Source of the DNA: Xanthobacteraceae bacterium | Lineage (GTDB): Bacteria > Pseudomonadota > Alphaproteobacteria > Rhizobiales > Xanthobacteraceae | Direction: 5' to 3' | DNA length: 64,000 bases | Assembly (NCBI GenBank): GCA_024508855.1 | Contig: JANINJ010000099.1 | Span: forward strand, 19,441 to 83,440 | Shown here: positions 46,565-55,485 of the stretch, in pieces | How positions within the stretch are numbered: position 1 is the stretch's first letter | Layout of the letters: each line of letters opens with the position of its first letter | The notes under the pieces: generated by a model | What the model was told of the DNA's origin: nothing | Databases searched by the model: none | Seen by the model: the letters and a program-made list of their open reading frames with translations, nothing else | Program-made: the position numbers and the translations under genes

Positions 46565-48091
46565 ATGCTTGGGCGAATCTTCACCGTCGGCGGCTATACC
46601 CTTCTGTCGCGCCTCACCGGATTCGCGCGCGACATCATGCTTGCCGCCATTCTCGGCGCCGGCCCCGTCGCCGACGCGTTCTTCGTGGCATTGCGGCTCC
46701 CCAATCATTTCAGGGCGATTTTTGCCGAGGGTGCATTCAATGCCGCTTTCGTGCCCGCCTATGCGCATGCGCAGGCGGGCGATCCCAAGGCGGCGAAGCT
46801 ATTTGCCGATCGTATCTTCACATTGCTGTTCGGTGTGCAGATCGTGTTGTTGGGCCTTGCCTGGTTTTTCATGCCGCAGGTCATTGCGATCCTGGCGCCC
46901 GGATTTGGCGACGATCCGATGCGCGGCGATCTGGCGATCTCGCTTACCCGCATCACGTTTCCCTACCTGCTCCTCATCACGCTGGTGACGTTGTACGGCG
47001 GTATGCTCAACGTCATGCATCGCTTTGCTAGCGCTGCGGCGGCGCCGATCTTTCTGAACCTGACGATGATGGCAACGCTGGCGCTTGCGGCGTTCTTTCC
47101 GACCGCGGGGCATGCGGCAGCGTGGGGGGTGTTGATCTCGGGCTTTCTGCAGTACTTCCTGCTGGCCGGTGACGTGGCGCGCCAGGGCATTATGCCGCGT
47201 TTTACGCGTCCGCAGCTCGATCAGGATGTGCGAGGCTTTTTCCGCGCGCTTGGCCCTGCGACCATCGGATCGATGGGAACGCAGGTGGCGCTGTTTGCCG
47301 ACACGATCATCGCGACGTTCCTGCCGGCGGGGGCGATATCCGCCCTGTATTACGCCGAACGTCTGTATCAGCTTCCGATCGGTGTAATCGGAATTGCCAT
47401 CGGCACGGTCCTGTTGCCGGAAATGGCTCGGCGATTGACAGTCGGGGATAGTGCCGGCGCAGCCTCCGCACAGCGGCGGGCCTTCGAATTCTCACTCCTG
47501 TTTTCGGTGCCATTCGTCGCTGCATTTCTCACCGTTCCGGACGTGATCATGCGGGCGATGTTTGCGCATGGTGCGTTTTCTTCAGCGAATGCCGCTGCTG
47601 CTGGCGCAGCGCTTGCCGCATACACCGTGGGGCTCATTCCGGTTGTCATGATCCGCAGTGCGGTCGCGCCGTTCTATGCCCGGAAGGATACAGCAACTCC
47701 GGTGAGAGCGGCGCTTACGGGCATCGCTGTCAATGTCATTCTTAAGATATTGCTGATGGGACCGTTGGCGCAGGTGGGCCTCGCATTGGCGACCGCAATC
47801 GGGGCGTGGGTCAATTTGCTGTTAGTGATCGGCTTCGCGGTGAGAGCTGGATTTCTCGTTCTGGATCGTGCCCTGATGGGATCGCTCGCGCGATTTGTGA
47901 TGGCCGGCGTCGCGACCGGCATCGCGCTGTGGTGCACCGCGAGATTCGCGAGCCCGTATTTCACTCAGCTTGGCCGATTTCATGATGAGGCATCGTTCGG
48001 CCTTCTGATCGTGGTCGGGGCGATCGTTTATAGTGCGGCAATTCTACTCATGTTCGGCCGTGCATGGCTGCGATCCCTGGTACGCGCCTGA
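46565..48091 (+). CDS. murJ: Lipid II flippase MurJ
   Basis: A 508-residue inner-membrane protein with about 13-14 hydrophobic segments. The N-terminal GGYTLLSRLTGFARDIMLAA and FFVALRLPNHFRAIFAEGAF segments are family marks, with conserved Arg residues in the cavity. It flips lipid II for peptidoglycan. It follows the gnn pair and closes the envelope cluster. Confidence 0.95.
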   Translation: MLGRIFTVGGYTLLSRLTGFARDIMLAAILGAGPVADAFFVALRLPNHFRAIFAEGAFNAAFVPAYAHAQAGDPKAAKLFADRIFTLLFGVQIVLLGLAWFFMPQVIAILAPGFGDDPMRGDLAISLTRITFPYLLLITLVTLYGGMLNVMHRFASAAAAPIFLNLTMMATLALAAFFPTAGHAAAWGVLISGFLQYFLLAGDVARQGIMPRFTRPQLDQDVRGFFRALGPATIGSMGTQVALFADTIIATFLPAGAISALYYAERLYQLPIGVIGIAIGTVLLPEMARRLTVGDSAGAASAQRRAFEFSLLFSVPFVAAFLTVPDVIMRAMFAHGAFSSANAAAAGAALAAYTVGLIPVVMIRSAVAPFYARKDTATPVRAALTGIAVNVILKILLMGPLAQVGLALATAIGAWVNLLLVIGFAVRAGFLVLDRALMGSLARFVMAGVATGIALWCTARFASPYFTQLGRFHDEASFGLLIVVGAIVYSAAILLMFGRAWLRSLVRA

Positions 48092-48158
48092 CGCAGAATT
48101 GAACTTGCCACTGATCCGCTGCAATATAGATTGAATCTAGATTTCAGCAGGAGATACC

Positions 48159-50462
48159 ATGGCTCCAGTCAAATTTGGCGTTGGACAAAGCGTTCGACGA
48201 AAAGAAGACGACGCACTCATCCGCGGCCGCGGCCGTTATACCGACGATCACGCGCCGTCACCGGCCATGCACGGGTTGGTGCTTCGCTCGCCTCATGCTC
48301 ATGCGAAATTCACCATCGATGCATCGCAGGCCCGCAAGCTTCCCGGCGTAGGGATCATCATCACCGCTGCCGACATCAAGGACCTCGGCGGATTGCCATG
48401 CCTATTCAACTTGCCGGATGAGCCGTTCACGGCGCCACCGTATCCGATCCTTACGAGCCATGTCGTGAGGCATGTTGGCGACGCGGTTGCGTTCGTCGTG
48501 GCCGATACCGTTGCCCAGGCCCGCGATGCGATCGAGGCAATCGAAATCAATTGGACGCCGCTGCCGGCCGTCGTTGGCGCTGCCAACGCGGTCAAGGAAG
48601 GTGCGCCGCAGGTGTGGGCGGAGCATCCCGGAAATGTTCTGTTCGATACGTCGCTGGGCGACAAGAAGGCCGTGGAGGCCGCGTTTTCCAAGGCTCACGC
48701 AATTGCGGAAGTGTCGATCGTCAATCCGCGCGTCGTCACCAACTACATGGAGACCCGCGCCGCCGTTTGCGAATACGACGCCAAGCGCGATCACCTTACG
48801 CTGACGATCGGAAGCCAGGGGAGCCATCGGCTGCGCGATATCCTGTGCCAGAATATTCTCAACATCCCGGTCGAGAAGATGCGGGTGATCTGTCCGGATG
48901 TCGGAGGCGGCTTCGGCACAAAGCTGTTTCCCTATCGCGAATACGCGCTGGTCGCAGTTGCGTCGCGTCAATTGCGCAAGACCGTGAAATGGACCGCCGA
49001 GCGTTCTGACCATTTCGTTGGAGATTCGCAGGGGCGCGACAATGTCACTACCGCGCGCATGGCGTTGGCCGAGGACGGAAAATTCCTCGGCATGGATGTC
49101 GATCTGATTGGCGATATGGGCGGCTATCTCTCGACGTTCGGTCCGTACATTCCGCACGGTGGCGCGGGCATGCTGCCGGGCCTTTACGATGTGCAGGCGT
49201 TTCACTGCCGTATTCGTACGGTCTTCACCAACACCGTTCCGGTCGATGCCTATCGTGGTGCGGGGCGGCCGGAAGCTGCCTATGTCGTCGAGCGACTTGT
49301 CGATGCAGCGGCGCGAAAGCTTGGCATGTCTCCGGATGCGGTCCGGCGCAAGAATTTCATTTCCCCGCGCGCGATGCCATACAAGACCGCAACTGGAAAA
49401 ATCTATGATTCTGGTGACTTCGCCGCACACATGAAGCGTGCGATGGAGATCGGTGACTGGAAGGATTTTCCGAAACGCGCCAAGGCCGCCAAAAAGTTGG
49501 GACTGGTGCGCGGCATCGGGCTTGCGACCTATGTCGAGGTTTGCGGGACCATGGGCGAGGAGACGGCCGATGTGCGTCTTGATCCTAACGGCGACGTGAC
49601 GGTCCTCATTGGTTCGCAATCCAGCGGACAAGGCCATCAGACTGCATACGCGCAGATCGTCAGCGAACAATTTGGTATCGCGCCGGATCGCGTTCATGTG
49701 ATTCAGGGCGATACCGACATCGTCGTGACCGGTCTCGGCACGGGTGGCTCCAGCGCCATACCGTCGGGCGGGGTCAGTGTTCAACGGGCCACGCATAAGC
49801 TCGGTGAGAGCCTGAAGGAACTTGCAGCCGAAGCTCTCGAAGCCGGTACTGCCGATCTCGAGTTCGGCGACGCTGTCGTCCGCATCGCCGGCACCGACCG
49901 GGCGATCTCGTTTGCCGATCTGGCCACGCGAGGGGCCGGCGATACCTCAAAGCTCAACGCCAGCGAGAAGTTCAGCAGCGCCGACGGCACGTTCCCGAAC
50001 GGCACGCATCTCGTCGAAGTCGAGATTGACCCGGCTACCGGAGTTACCCGTCTCGTCAATTACGTCATCGTCGATGATTTCGGGATGACCCTGAACCCGC
50101 TGATGCTCGCAGGTCAGGTTCATGGTGGAACGATGCAGGGCATCGGGCAGGCGCTGATGGAGCGGGCCGTGTACGATCCGAATGACGGCCAGCTCGTCAC
50201 TGGCACGTTCATGGATTACGCATTGCCACGCGCAGCGGACGGCACCTCGATCACGTTTGAAACGCACAATATCCCATGCGTCACCAATCCGCTTGGGGTG
50301 AAGGGTGCCGGGGAGGCGGGTGCGATCGGGTCGTGCCCGGCGATCGTTAACGCGATCATCGACGGTTTGTGGCGCGAGTACGGAATCGGCCACATCGATA
50401 TGCCGGCCACTCCGGAACGAGTGTGGATGGCCATCCAGCAAGCGGAGCGACGCAAATCCTGA
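48159..50462 (+). CDS. Molybdenum hydroxylase large subunit, CoxL-like form II
   Basis: A 767-residue molybdopterin-binding subunit of the xanthine dehydrogenase / CO dehydrogenase family. The active-site loop is AYRGAGRPEA near residue 363, the form II type, not the AYRCSFR of true CO dehydrogenase. The catalytic Glu lies in KGAGEAGAIGS near residue 719, and CPDVGGGFGTK binds the cofactor. The FAD (CoxM-like) and [2Fe-2S] (CoxS-like) subunits are not beside it. Two cytochromes c follow on the same strand. The substrate is unknown. Confidence 0.9.
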   Translation: MAPVKFGVGQSVRRKEDDALIRGRGRYTDDHAPSPAMHGLVLRSPHAHAKFTIDASQARKLPGVGIIITAADIKDLGGLPCLFNLPDEPFTAPPYPILTSHVVRHVGDAVAFVVADTVAQARDAIEAIEINWTPLPAVVGAANAVKEGAPQVWAEHPGNVLFDTSLGDKKAVEAAFSKAHAIAEVSIVNPRVVTNYMETRAAVCEYDAKRDHLTLTIGSQGSHRLRDILCQNILNIPVEKMRVICPDVGGGFGTKLFPYREYALVAVASRQLRKTVKWTAERSDHFVGDSQGRDNVTTARMALAEDGKFLGMDVDLIGDMGGYLSTFGPYIPHGGAGMLPGLYDVQAFHCRIRTVFTNTVPVDAYRGAGRPEAAYVVERLVDAAARKLGMSPDAVRRKNFISPRAMPYKTATGKIYDSGDFAAHMKRAMEIGDWKDFPKRAKAAKKLGLVRGIGLATYVEVCGTMGEETADVRLDPNGDVTVLIGSQSSGQGHQTAYAQIVSEQFGIAPDRVHVIQGDTDIVVTGLGTGGSSAIPSGGVSVQRATHKLGESLKELAAEALEAGTADLEFGDAVVRIAGTDRAISFADLATRGAGDTSKLNASEKFSSADGTFPNGTHLVEVEIDPATGVTRLVNYVIVDDFGMTLNPLMLAGQVHGGTMQGIGQALMERAVYDPNDGQLVTGTFMDYALPRAADGTSITFETHNIPCVTNPLGVKGAGEAGAIGSCPAIVNAIIDGLWREYGIGHIDMPATPERVWMAIQQAERRKS

Positions 50463-50588
50463 ATCGTAGAGCACTGTCGGAATAGGCAGTGTTGGATGGG
50501 GTTATTGCTGTGGCGTGAGGCCGTCGGGCCTTGCGCAATCACGAAGACGAAGCAAGCGCGTGTCAGGCAGAAAAGAGAGAGCCAACCT

Positions 50589-51038
50589 ATGAAACGGATA
50601 ATTGTCGTTGTCGGGATGTTGCTTCTTGGGGTCGGTGCTGTGTCCGCGCAGCAGGATGTCGTCAACCAGCGGCAGAAGGTCATGAAGGCGAACGGGAAAA
50701 ATCTCGGTGGGGTGATGGGAGCGATGGCCAAGGGCGAAAAGCCGTACGATCAGGCTGCAGTCGATGCTGCGATCGCACAGCTTGAGGACACAGCGAAGAC
50801 GCTTCCCTCGTTATTTCCCGACAGCACCAAAGGATTGAAAACCGAAGGCGACTACAGTGCTTCGCCAAAAATCTGGGAAAACCGCAGCGATTTCGATTCA
50901 CATATCGCAAGCTTCGGCAAGGCCGTCACGGAAGCCAAGGCAAGCATCAAGGATCTGGCTACGTTGAAAGCGGCAGTGCCGGTATTGGGCAAGCAATGTT
51001 CCGGCTGTCACGAAACCTATCGGTTGAAGAACAGCTAA
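50589..51038 (+). CDS. Class II cytochrome c (cytochrome c'-like)
   Basis: A 149-residue exported protein with a signal peptide (MKRIIVVVGMLLLGVGAVSA) and a single C-terminal heme motif CSGCH, the layout of cytochrome c' / c-556 four-helix bundles. It may carry electrons in the periplasm or bind NO. It follows the molybdenum subunit by 126 bases. I chose the ATG at 50589 because it starts the signal peptide. Confidence 0.9.
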   Translation: MKRIIVVVGMLLLGVGAVSAQQDVVNQRQKVMKANGKNLGGVMGAMAKGEKPYDQAAVDAAIAQLEDTAKTLPSLFPDSTKGLKTEGDYSASPKIWENRSDFDSHIASFGKAVTEAKASIKDLATLKAAVPVLGKQCSGCHETYRLKNS

Positions 51039-51068
51039 GCTGCATCTACATCGCGGTAGCTTGAAGCA

Positions 51069-51097
51069 AAAGGGGAGGCGCGGCGCGCTTCCCCTTT
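51069..51097. terminator. Bidirectional terminator between cytochrome c' and CHRD genes
   Basis: A 13-bp stem with one G-T pair (AAAGGGGAGGCGC / GCGCTTCCCCTTT) around the loop GGC stands between two convergent genes. Confidence 0.75.
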
Positions 51098-51122
51098 GAG
51101 TTCTGTGCAACAACTTCGTCGC

Positions 51123-51551
51123 TTACTTCGTCACTTGGCCGCGAATTTCTCCGCCGGGATTATCCTTGGTGTGGACGTTGACGTAATACTTTCCGGCCAG
51201 AAGGTCGGCGGCCTGAGCGTCGGTTAGTGTAGCGCTTCCCTCCGCGGGGCTCGATCCGGCGTTCGGAATGGCCACGGCAACGCCGGCATTCTTGCCCGGT
51301 TCGGCCGGGCCATGGAAATGAGCGGCCGTCGCAGGACCGCTCAAGCCGGAATAGTTCAACTTCCAACTCAGTTTCTTGGACGTCGTATCGAAATCGACAT
51401 CAGCCGTGCCGGTACCTTTGCTGGTGGTCGCGGGGACCTCGGATGCGCCGTTCAGTGTTGCTTTCATCGCAACCTTTTCCGCGAAGGATGGGCCTGTAAA
51501 TGCCATCGCCCCAAGCGCCACGGCGGCGAGCGTAACTTGCATGCTGTTCAT
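51123..51551 (-). CDS. CHRD domain protein, exported
   Basis: A 142-residue protein with a signal peptide cut after SFA (about residue 24) and one CHRD domain. Typical segments are KATLNGASEVPATTSKGTGT, AAHFHGPAEPGKN and the end YVNVHTKDNPGGEIRGQV. CHRD proteins are exported and of unknown biochemical role in bacteria. GGAGG precedes the ATG. Confidence 0.88.
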   Translation of the reverse strand: MNSMQVTLAAVALGAMAFTGPSFAEKVAMKATLNGASEVPATTSKGTGTADVDFDTTSKKLSWKLNYSGLSGPATAAHFHGPAEPGKNAGVAVAIPNAGSSPAEGSATLTDAQAADLLAGKYYVNVHTKDNPGGEIRGQVTK

Positions 51552-51719
51552 GGATTCCTCCCTGTTGTGCTGTGGATCGTCAGAACTCGAAACAATGACG
51601 GCCGCTGATTATTCCCACGCCGAAGCCGTCATCTTGGCAATCGCTTGCGATATTGATTGGGCAATACTCTTCAGATCAGGTCATAATACCGGGGTAAATG
51701 AACTGAAACGGATTGGTGG

Positions 51720-52649
51720 ATGCTGCGACGGCTTTCGATCCTGACAGGCCTGACGGCCATTGTCGGTTTTGCGGTTTACTGGTGGCTCACGATTCCGGTT
51801 ACGATTGCTGCCAGCGCACTGTCAGCCTACACGCCCGACCTCGCCAATGGCAAAACAACATTCAACGCGGGAGGTTGTTCCTCCTGCCATGGCGTGCCGA
51901 AGCAGGAGGATCGCACCAGATTAGGGGGTGGTCTTGGATTGGCGTCGCCATTCGGAACATTCTATGTGCCGAATATCTCTCCCGATCCTATAGATGGCAT
52001 AGGGCGCTGGACCGAGGCGGAGTTCGTTACTGCGGTGAATGACGGCGTATCGCCTACGGGCGAGCACTATTTTCCGGCTTTTCCATATGCGGCATATCAC
52101 AAGGCCAAGCTTTCGGACGTGCGTGACCTGTTTGCTTATCTGAAAACCTTACCGCCCGTATCCGGAAAGGTGCGCGATCACGACGTTCCTTTCCCCTTCA
52201 ATATCCGGCGGAACATCGGCATCTGGAAACTGCTGTTTGTGAACAGCGAACCATTCAGGTCCGATCCCGGGCAACCGGCGCAATGGAATCGAGGGGCCTA
52301 TCTGGTGAATGCTCTCGGGCACTGCGCTGAATGCCACAGCCCACGCAATTTTCTTGGTGGCATCGTTGCTGGGCAACGATTTGCCGGCGGTCCGAATCCC
52401 GAAGGCAAGGGCTGGGTACCGAACATCACGCAGAAGGGGCTTGCCGACTGGAGCGAGAAGGATATCGCCTATTTCCTTGAATCCGGCATCTTGCCGGATG
52501 GCGACTCCGTCGGCGGATCGATGGTCGAGGTTATCAGAAATACCTCGCAACTGAGTCCTGAAGATCGCGGGGCCATTGCCAGCTACATCAAGTCGCTGCC
52601 GCCCATAGTGGGGCCGCCGAAGCCGGCGCGGTCGAAGCCGAAGTCGTGA
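51720..52649 (+). CDS. Diheme cytochrome c, membrane-anchored or exported
   Basis: A 309-residue protein with a hydrophobic N-terminus (LTGLTAIVGFAVYWWLTIP) and two cytochrome c domains. The heme motifs are CSSCH at residues 53-57 and CAECH at 202-206. This resembles the cytochrome subunits of periplasmic dehydrogenases. It may accept electrons from the molybdenum enzyme upstream, but the CHRD gene lies between on the other strand, so the link is weak. Confidence 0.9.
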   Translation: MLRRLSILTGLTAIVGFAVYWWLTIPVTIAASALSAYTPDLANGKTTFNAGGCSSCHGVPKQEDRTRLGGGLGLASPFGTFYVPNISPDPIDGIGRWTEAEFVTAVNDGVSPTGEHYFPAFPYAAYHKAKLSDVRDLFAYLKTLPPVSGKVRDHDVPFPFNIRRNIGIWKLLFVNSEPFRSDPGQPAQWNRGAYLVNALGHCAECHSPRNFLGGIVAGQRFAGGPNPEGKGWVPNITQKGLADWSEKDIAYFLESGILPDGDSVGGSMVEVIRNTSQLSPEDRGAIASYIKSLPPIVGPPKPARSKPKS

Positions 52650-52667
52650 TCCGCGTTGTGACGCAAT

Positions 52668-52913
52668 TCAGGTCGTGCCGAACGCCTTGAAGGTGATGAT
52701 GGTGTGGGTGTCCTGGATGCCTGGAATGACCTGGACCTTCTCGTTGACGAAGTGGCCGATATCCGTGTCGTTATCGACGTAGAATTTCACCAACAGGTCG
52801 TAGTCACCTGCGGTCGAGTAGATTTCGGAAGCGATTTCCGCCTCCGCCAGCGCATTGGCCACTGCATAGGATTGACCAAGCTTGCATTTGAACTGAACGA
52901 AGAAAGGAACCAT
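52668..52913 (-). CDS. Stand-alone Lrp/AsnC-type RAM domain protein
   Basis: An 81-residue protein made of a single Lrp/AsnC ligand-binding (RAM) domain: [20 protein letters not shown], then [17 protein letters not shown] and [17 protein letters not shown]. The helix-turn-helix half is absent. Such lone domains may sense amino acids or modify Lrp partners. I chose the ATG at 52913 with GGAG ahead; the frame extends to 53090 but that part overlaps thiD and looks non-coding. Confidence 0.82.
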   Translation of the reverse strand: MVPFFVQFKCKLGQSYAVANALAEAEIASEIYSTAGDYDLLVKFYVDNDTDIGHFVNEKVQVIPGIQDTHTIITFKAFGTT

Positions 52914-53064
52914 CGAATCTGTCTCCGGAGTACCGGCATCCACCTTGCGAATATCAAGCTCAATAAAGCCGGAAACGACACCGGGATGCAAGCGACCTTG
53001 CCGGTCTTCCGCCGTCGCGGTAGGACGAAATATGGACCCGAAGGGTCGCGTGTGAGCAGCCTTC

Positions 53065-53877
53065 ATGACGATCCCCATTGCCCTCACCATTGCCGGCTCC
53101 GATTCAAGCGGGGGAGCGGGTATCCAGGCCGATTTGAAGACATTCGCGGCTTGCGGCGTCTATGGCGCATCGGTGATCACGGCGCTGACCGCCCAAAACA
53201 CGCAGGGGGTAACCGCGATTCATCAGGTGCCGTCCGAGTTCGTCGGTGCACAGATTGACGCGGTGTTCAGCGATCTCGACGTCCGGGCGGTGAAGATCGG
53301 CATGGTGTCCGAACGCAGCGTCATCGAGGCGATTGTCGCGGGGCTTGATCGCTGGTTCAAGGGCGCGGTGGTGGTCGATCCGGTGATGGTGGCAACGTCC
53401 GGCGATCGGCTGCTCGCCGCTGATGCCATCGAGGCTCTCCGCCAGCGACTGATTCCTCGTGCGGCGCTGATCACGCCCAATTTGCCGGAAGCTGCGGCGT
53501 TGTTGGACGAGCCCGTCGCCCGGCAGCAGGACGACATCGTCAGTCAAGGCCGGCGGCTGCTGGCGCTCGGCTGCGGCGCGGTGCTGATCAAGGGCGGCCA
53601 TGGTGAAAGCGCCGAGAGCACCGATTATCTGATCGGGAAGGAAAGCGTCGTGGTTCTGGCTGCACCGCGCATCGCGACGCGCAATACCCACGGTACGGGC
53701 TGCACGCTATCGTCGGCGATTGCCGCCGGGCTGGCCAAAGGTGAGCCACTCGATGCGTCGGTTCGGCAGGCCAAGGCGTATATCACGGCTACGATCACGG
53801 CTGCGGACCGGTTGAAGGTCGGCCACGGACATGGTCCGGTCCATCACTTTTACGGCTTCGATCGCTCGGAGAACTGA
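53065..53877 (+). CDS. thiD: Hydroxymethylpyrimidine / phosphomethylpyrimidine kinase
   Basis: A 270-residue ribokinase-fold enzyme that phosphorylates HMP and HMP-P for thiamine synthesis. The substrate site [18 protein letters not shown] and the anion hole [20 protein letters not shown] are intact. No other thiamine gene is next to it. It is divergent from the RAM-domain gene. Confidence 0.95.
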   Translation: MTIPIALTIAGSDSSGGAGIQADLKTFAACGVYGASVITALTAQNTQGVTAIHQVPSEFVGAQIDAVFSDLDVRAVKIGMVSERSVIEAIVAGLDRWFKGAVVVDPVMVATSGDRLLAADAIEALRQRLIPRAALITPNLPEAAALLDEPVARQQDDIVSQGRRLLALGCGAVLIKGGHGESAESTDYLIGKESVVVLAAPRIATRNTHGTGCTLSSAIAAGLAKGEPLDASVRQAKAYITATITAADRLKVGHGHGPVHHFYGFDRSEN

Positions 53878-53973
53878 AGGCCGTTTTGCGCCTCTGGCTG
53901 TCGCGTAACCGTCGTGGAGCGCTGCTATCGGGAATTTGTGCACAGCGCACATGATTCGATGGTGGCGGCTTCT

Positions 53974-54633
53974 ATGGCGACAACCGATCTCGACAGTTCG
54001 ACAGTCAAAACAGCCTACGCACGGTGGGCGCCGATCTATGATGCGGTCTGCGGCCCCGTGATGGTGAAAGGGCGCCGAGCGGCTGCTTCCGCGGCCCGAG
54101 CCATCGGCGGCAAGATTCTCGAGGTAGGGGTCGGCACGGGGTTGTCGTTCGACGATTACGACGCGACGACCGAGATTACCGGGATCGACCTGAGCGCGCC
54201 GATGCTGGAAAAGGCGCGCGCCAAAATGGCGAGCGGCCGCTATCCCTATGTCAAGGATGTCCAGCTCATGGACGCGCATAGCATGACGTTTGCGGATGCG
54301 ACGTTCGATTGCGTAGTGGCGCAATTCGTGATCACGCTGGTCGCCAATCCTGAACAGGTATTGTCCGAATGCCACCGCGTGGTGAAGCCGGGCGGACGGA
54401 TCATTCTGGTCAACCATCTCTATTCCGAGGTCGGCGTTGCCGCTGCCGTCGAACGCTGGGCGGCGCAACGCACGCGAGCGCTGGGCTTGCGGCCCGAATT
54501 CCCGTTTGCCCGGCTGCAGGCGTGGGCGCACGCCAACAAGGATGCGATCCTTGTTGAGAGGCGCAAGGTCGCGCCGTTCGGTATTTACACGCTGGTGTGC
54601 TTCGAGCGAGGCGGTCGTGCGCAGGCAGCGTGA
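53974..54633 (+). CDS. Class I methyltransferase, PmtA-like (phosphatidylethanolamine N-methyltransferase type)
   Basis: A 219-residue protein. Motif I is KILEVGVGTGLSF, followed by GIDLSAPMLEKARAKM and VVKPGGRIILVNHL. The N-terminal VKTAYARWAPIYDAVCGPVM matches PmtA of Bradyrhizobium as I remember it. PmtA methylates phosphatidylethanolamine towards phosphatidylcholine. The start is uncertain: ATGs at 53914, 53959 and 53974 are in frame, and I prefer 53974. Two envelope-lipid genes follow. Confidence 0.78.
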   Translation: MATTDLDSSTVKTAYARWAPIYDAVCGPVMVKGRRAAASAARAIGGKILEVGVGTGLSFDDYDATTEITGIDLSAPMLEKARAKMASGRYPYVKDVQLMDAHSMTFADATFDCVVAQFVITLVANPEQVLSECHRVVKPGGRIILVNHLYSEVGVAAAVERWAAQRTRALGLRPEFPFARLQAWAHANKDAILVERRKVAPFGIYTLVCFERGGRAQAA

Positions 54634-54687
54634 TGTCATCGGCATGTCACAGGTTTCTGCTACCAGCCAGCCATGGGAAGCTATGCG

Positions 54688-55485
54688 ATGAGTGAAGGCT
54701 CGCCGGATCGGCACTTTCGCACCTTGTTTATCTCCGATGTTCACCTCGGAGCCCGCGGCTCGCAAGCCAACAAACTCCTGGATTTTCTCCGTACCCATGA
54801 CGCCGATACGATCTATCTCGTCGGCGATATCGTCGACGGTTGGGCATTGAAATCCAGTTGGCACTGGCCGCAATCGCATAACGATTTCGTGCAGAAGATG
54901 CTCCGCAAAGTTCGCAAGGGCGCACGAATTATCTACATCCCCGGCAATCACGACGAATTCCTGCGATCCTACTACGGGACGCACTTCGGCGGCATCGAAG
55001 TGGTCGAGAACGCGGTTCACGAAGGTGCCGACGGGCGACGATATCTGGTCATCCACGGCGATATCTTCGATCTGGTCGTGCAAAACGCTCGCTGGCTCGC
55101 TCATCTCGGTGACAAGGCCTATGACCTGGCGATCCAGCTGAATCGTATCGTCAATGCCTTCCGCCGCTGGTTCGGCGTTCCCTATTGGTCACTCTCGCAG
55201 TGGGCCAAGCTGAAGGTGAAGAACGCGGTGAATTATATCGGTGCGTTTGAACAGACGCTGGCTGCGGAAGCGCGTCGCTGCGGTGCCGACGGCGTCATCT
55301 GCGGCCACATCCATTATGCAACGATCCGCGATGAGCACGGCATTCGCTATATGAACTGCGGCGATTGGGTCGAAAGCTGTACGGCACTTGTCGAGCATCC
55401 GGATGGCCGGTTTGAAATCATCACCTGGGCCGATCCATCGCATCGGGTCGCTCCGGTTGCACCTGTTGCGGCGCGCGCGGCCTGA
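54688..55485 (+). CDS. LpxH-like metallophosphoesterase
   Basis: A 265-residue calcineurin-type phosphoesterase. All metal motifs are seen: SDVHLGARGS, GDIVDGW, GNHDEF, VIHGD and CGHIHYA. The family contains UDP-2,3-diacylglucosamine hydrolases, but many alphaproteobacteria use LpxI instead, so lipid A is only one option. The stop is directly followed by the start of the glycosyltransferase gene. The ATG at 54688 has GGGAAG in front; one at 54673 is possible. Confidence 0.83.
   Translation: MSEGSPDRHFRTLFISDVHLGARGSQANKLLDFLRTHDADTIYLVGDIVDGWALKSSWHWPQSHNDFVQKMLRKVRKGARIIYIPGNHDEFLRSYYGTHFGGIEVVENAVHEGADGRRYLVIHGDIFDLVVQNARWLAHLGDKAYDLAIQLNRIVNAFRRWFGVPYWSLSQWAKLKVKNAVNYIGAFEQTLAAEARRCGADGVICGHIHYATIRDEHGIRYMNCGDWVESCTALVEHPDGRFEIITWADPSHRVAPVAPVAARAA

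Noticed and set aside
48402..49796. Long minus-strand open frame opposite the molybdenum hydroxylase
   Set aside because: A shadow of the well-supported plus-strand gene, rich in His/Arg with no recognisable domain.
53707..55104. Minus-strand open frame spanning thiD, the methyltransferase and the phosphoesterase
   Set aside because: It lies opposite three genes with clear motifs and has no features of its own.
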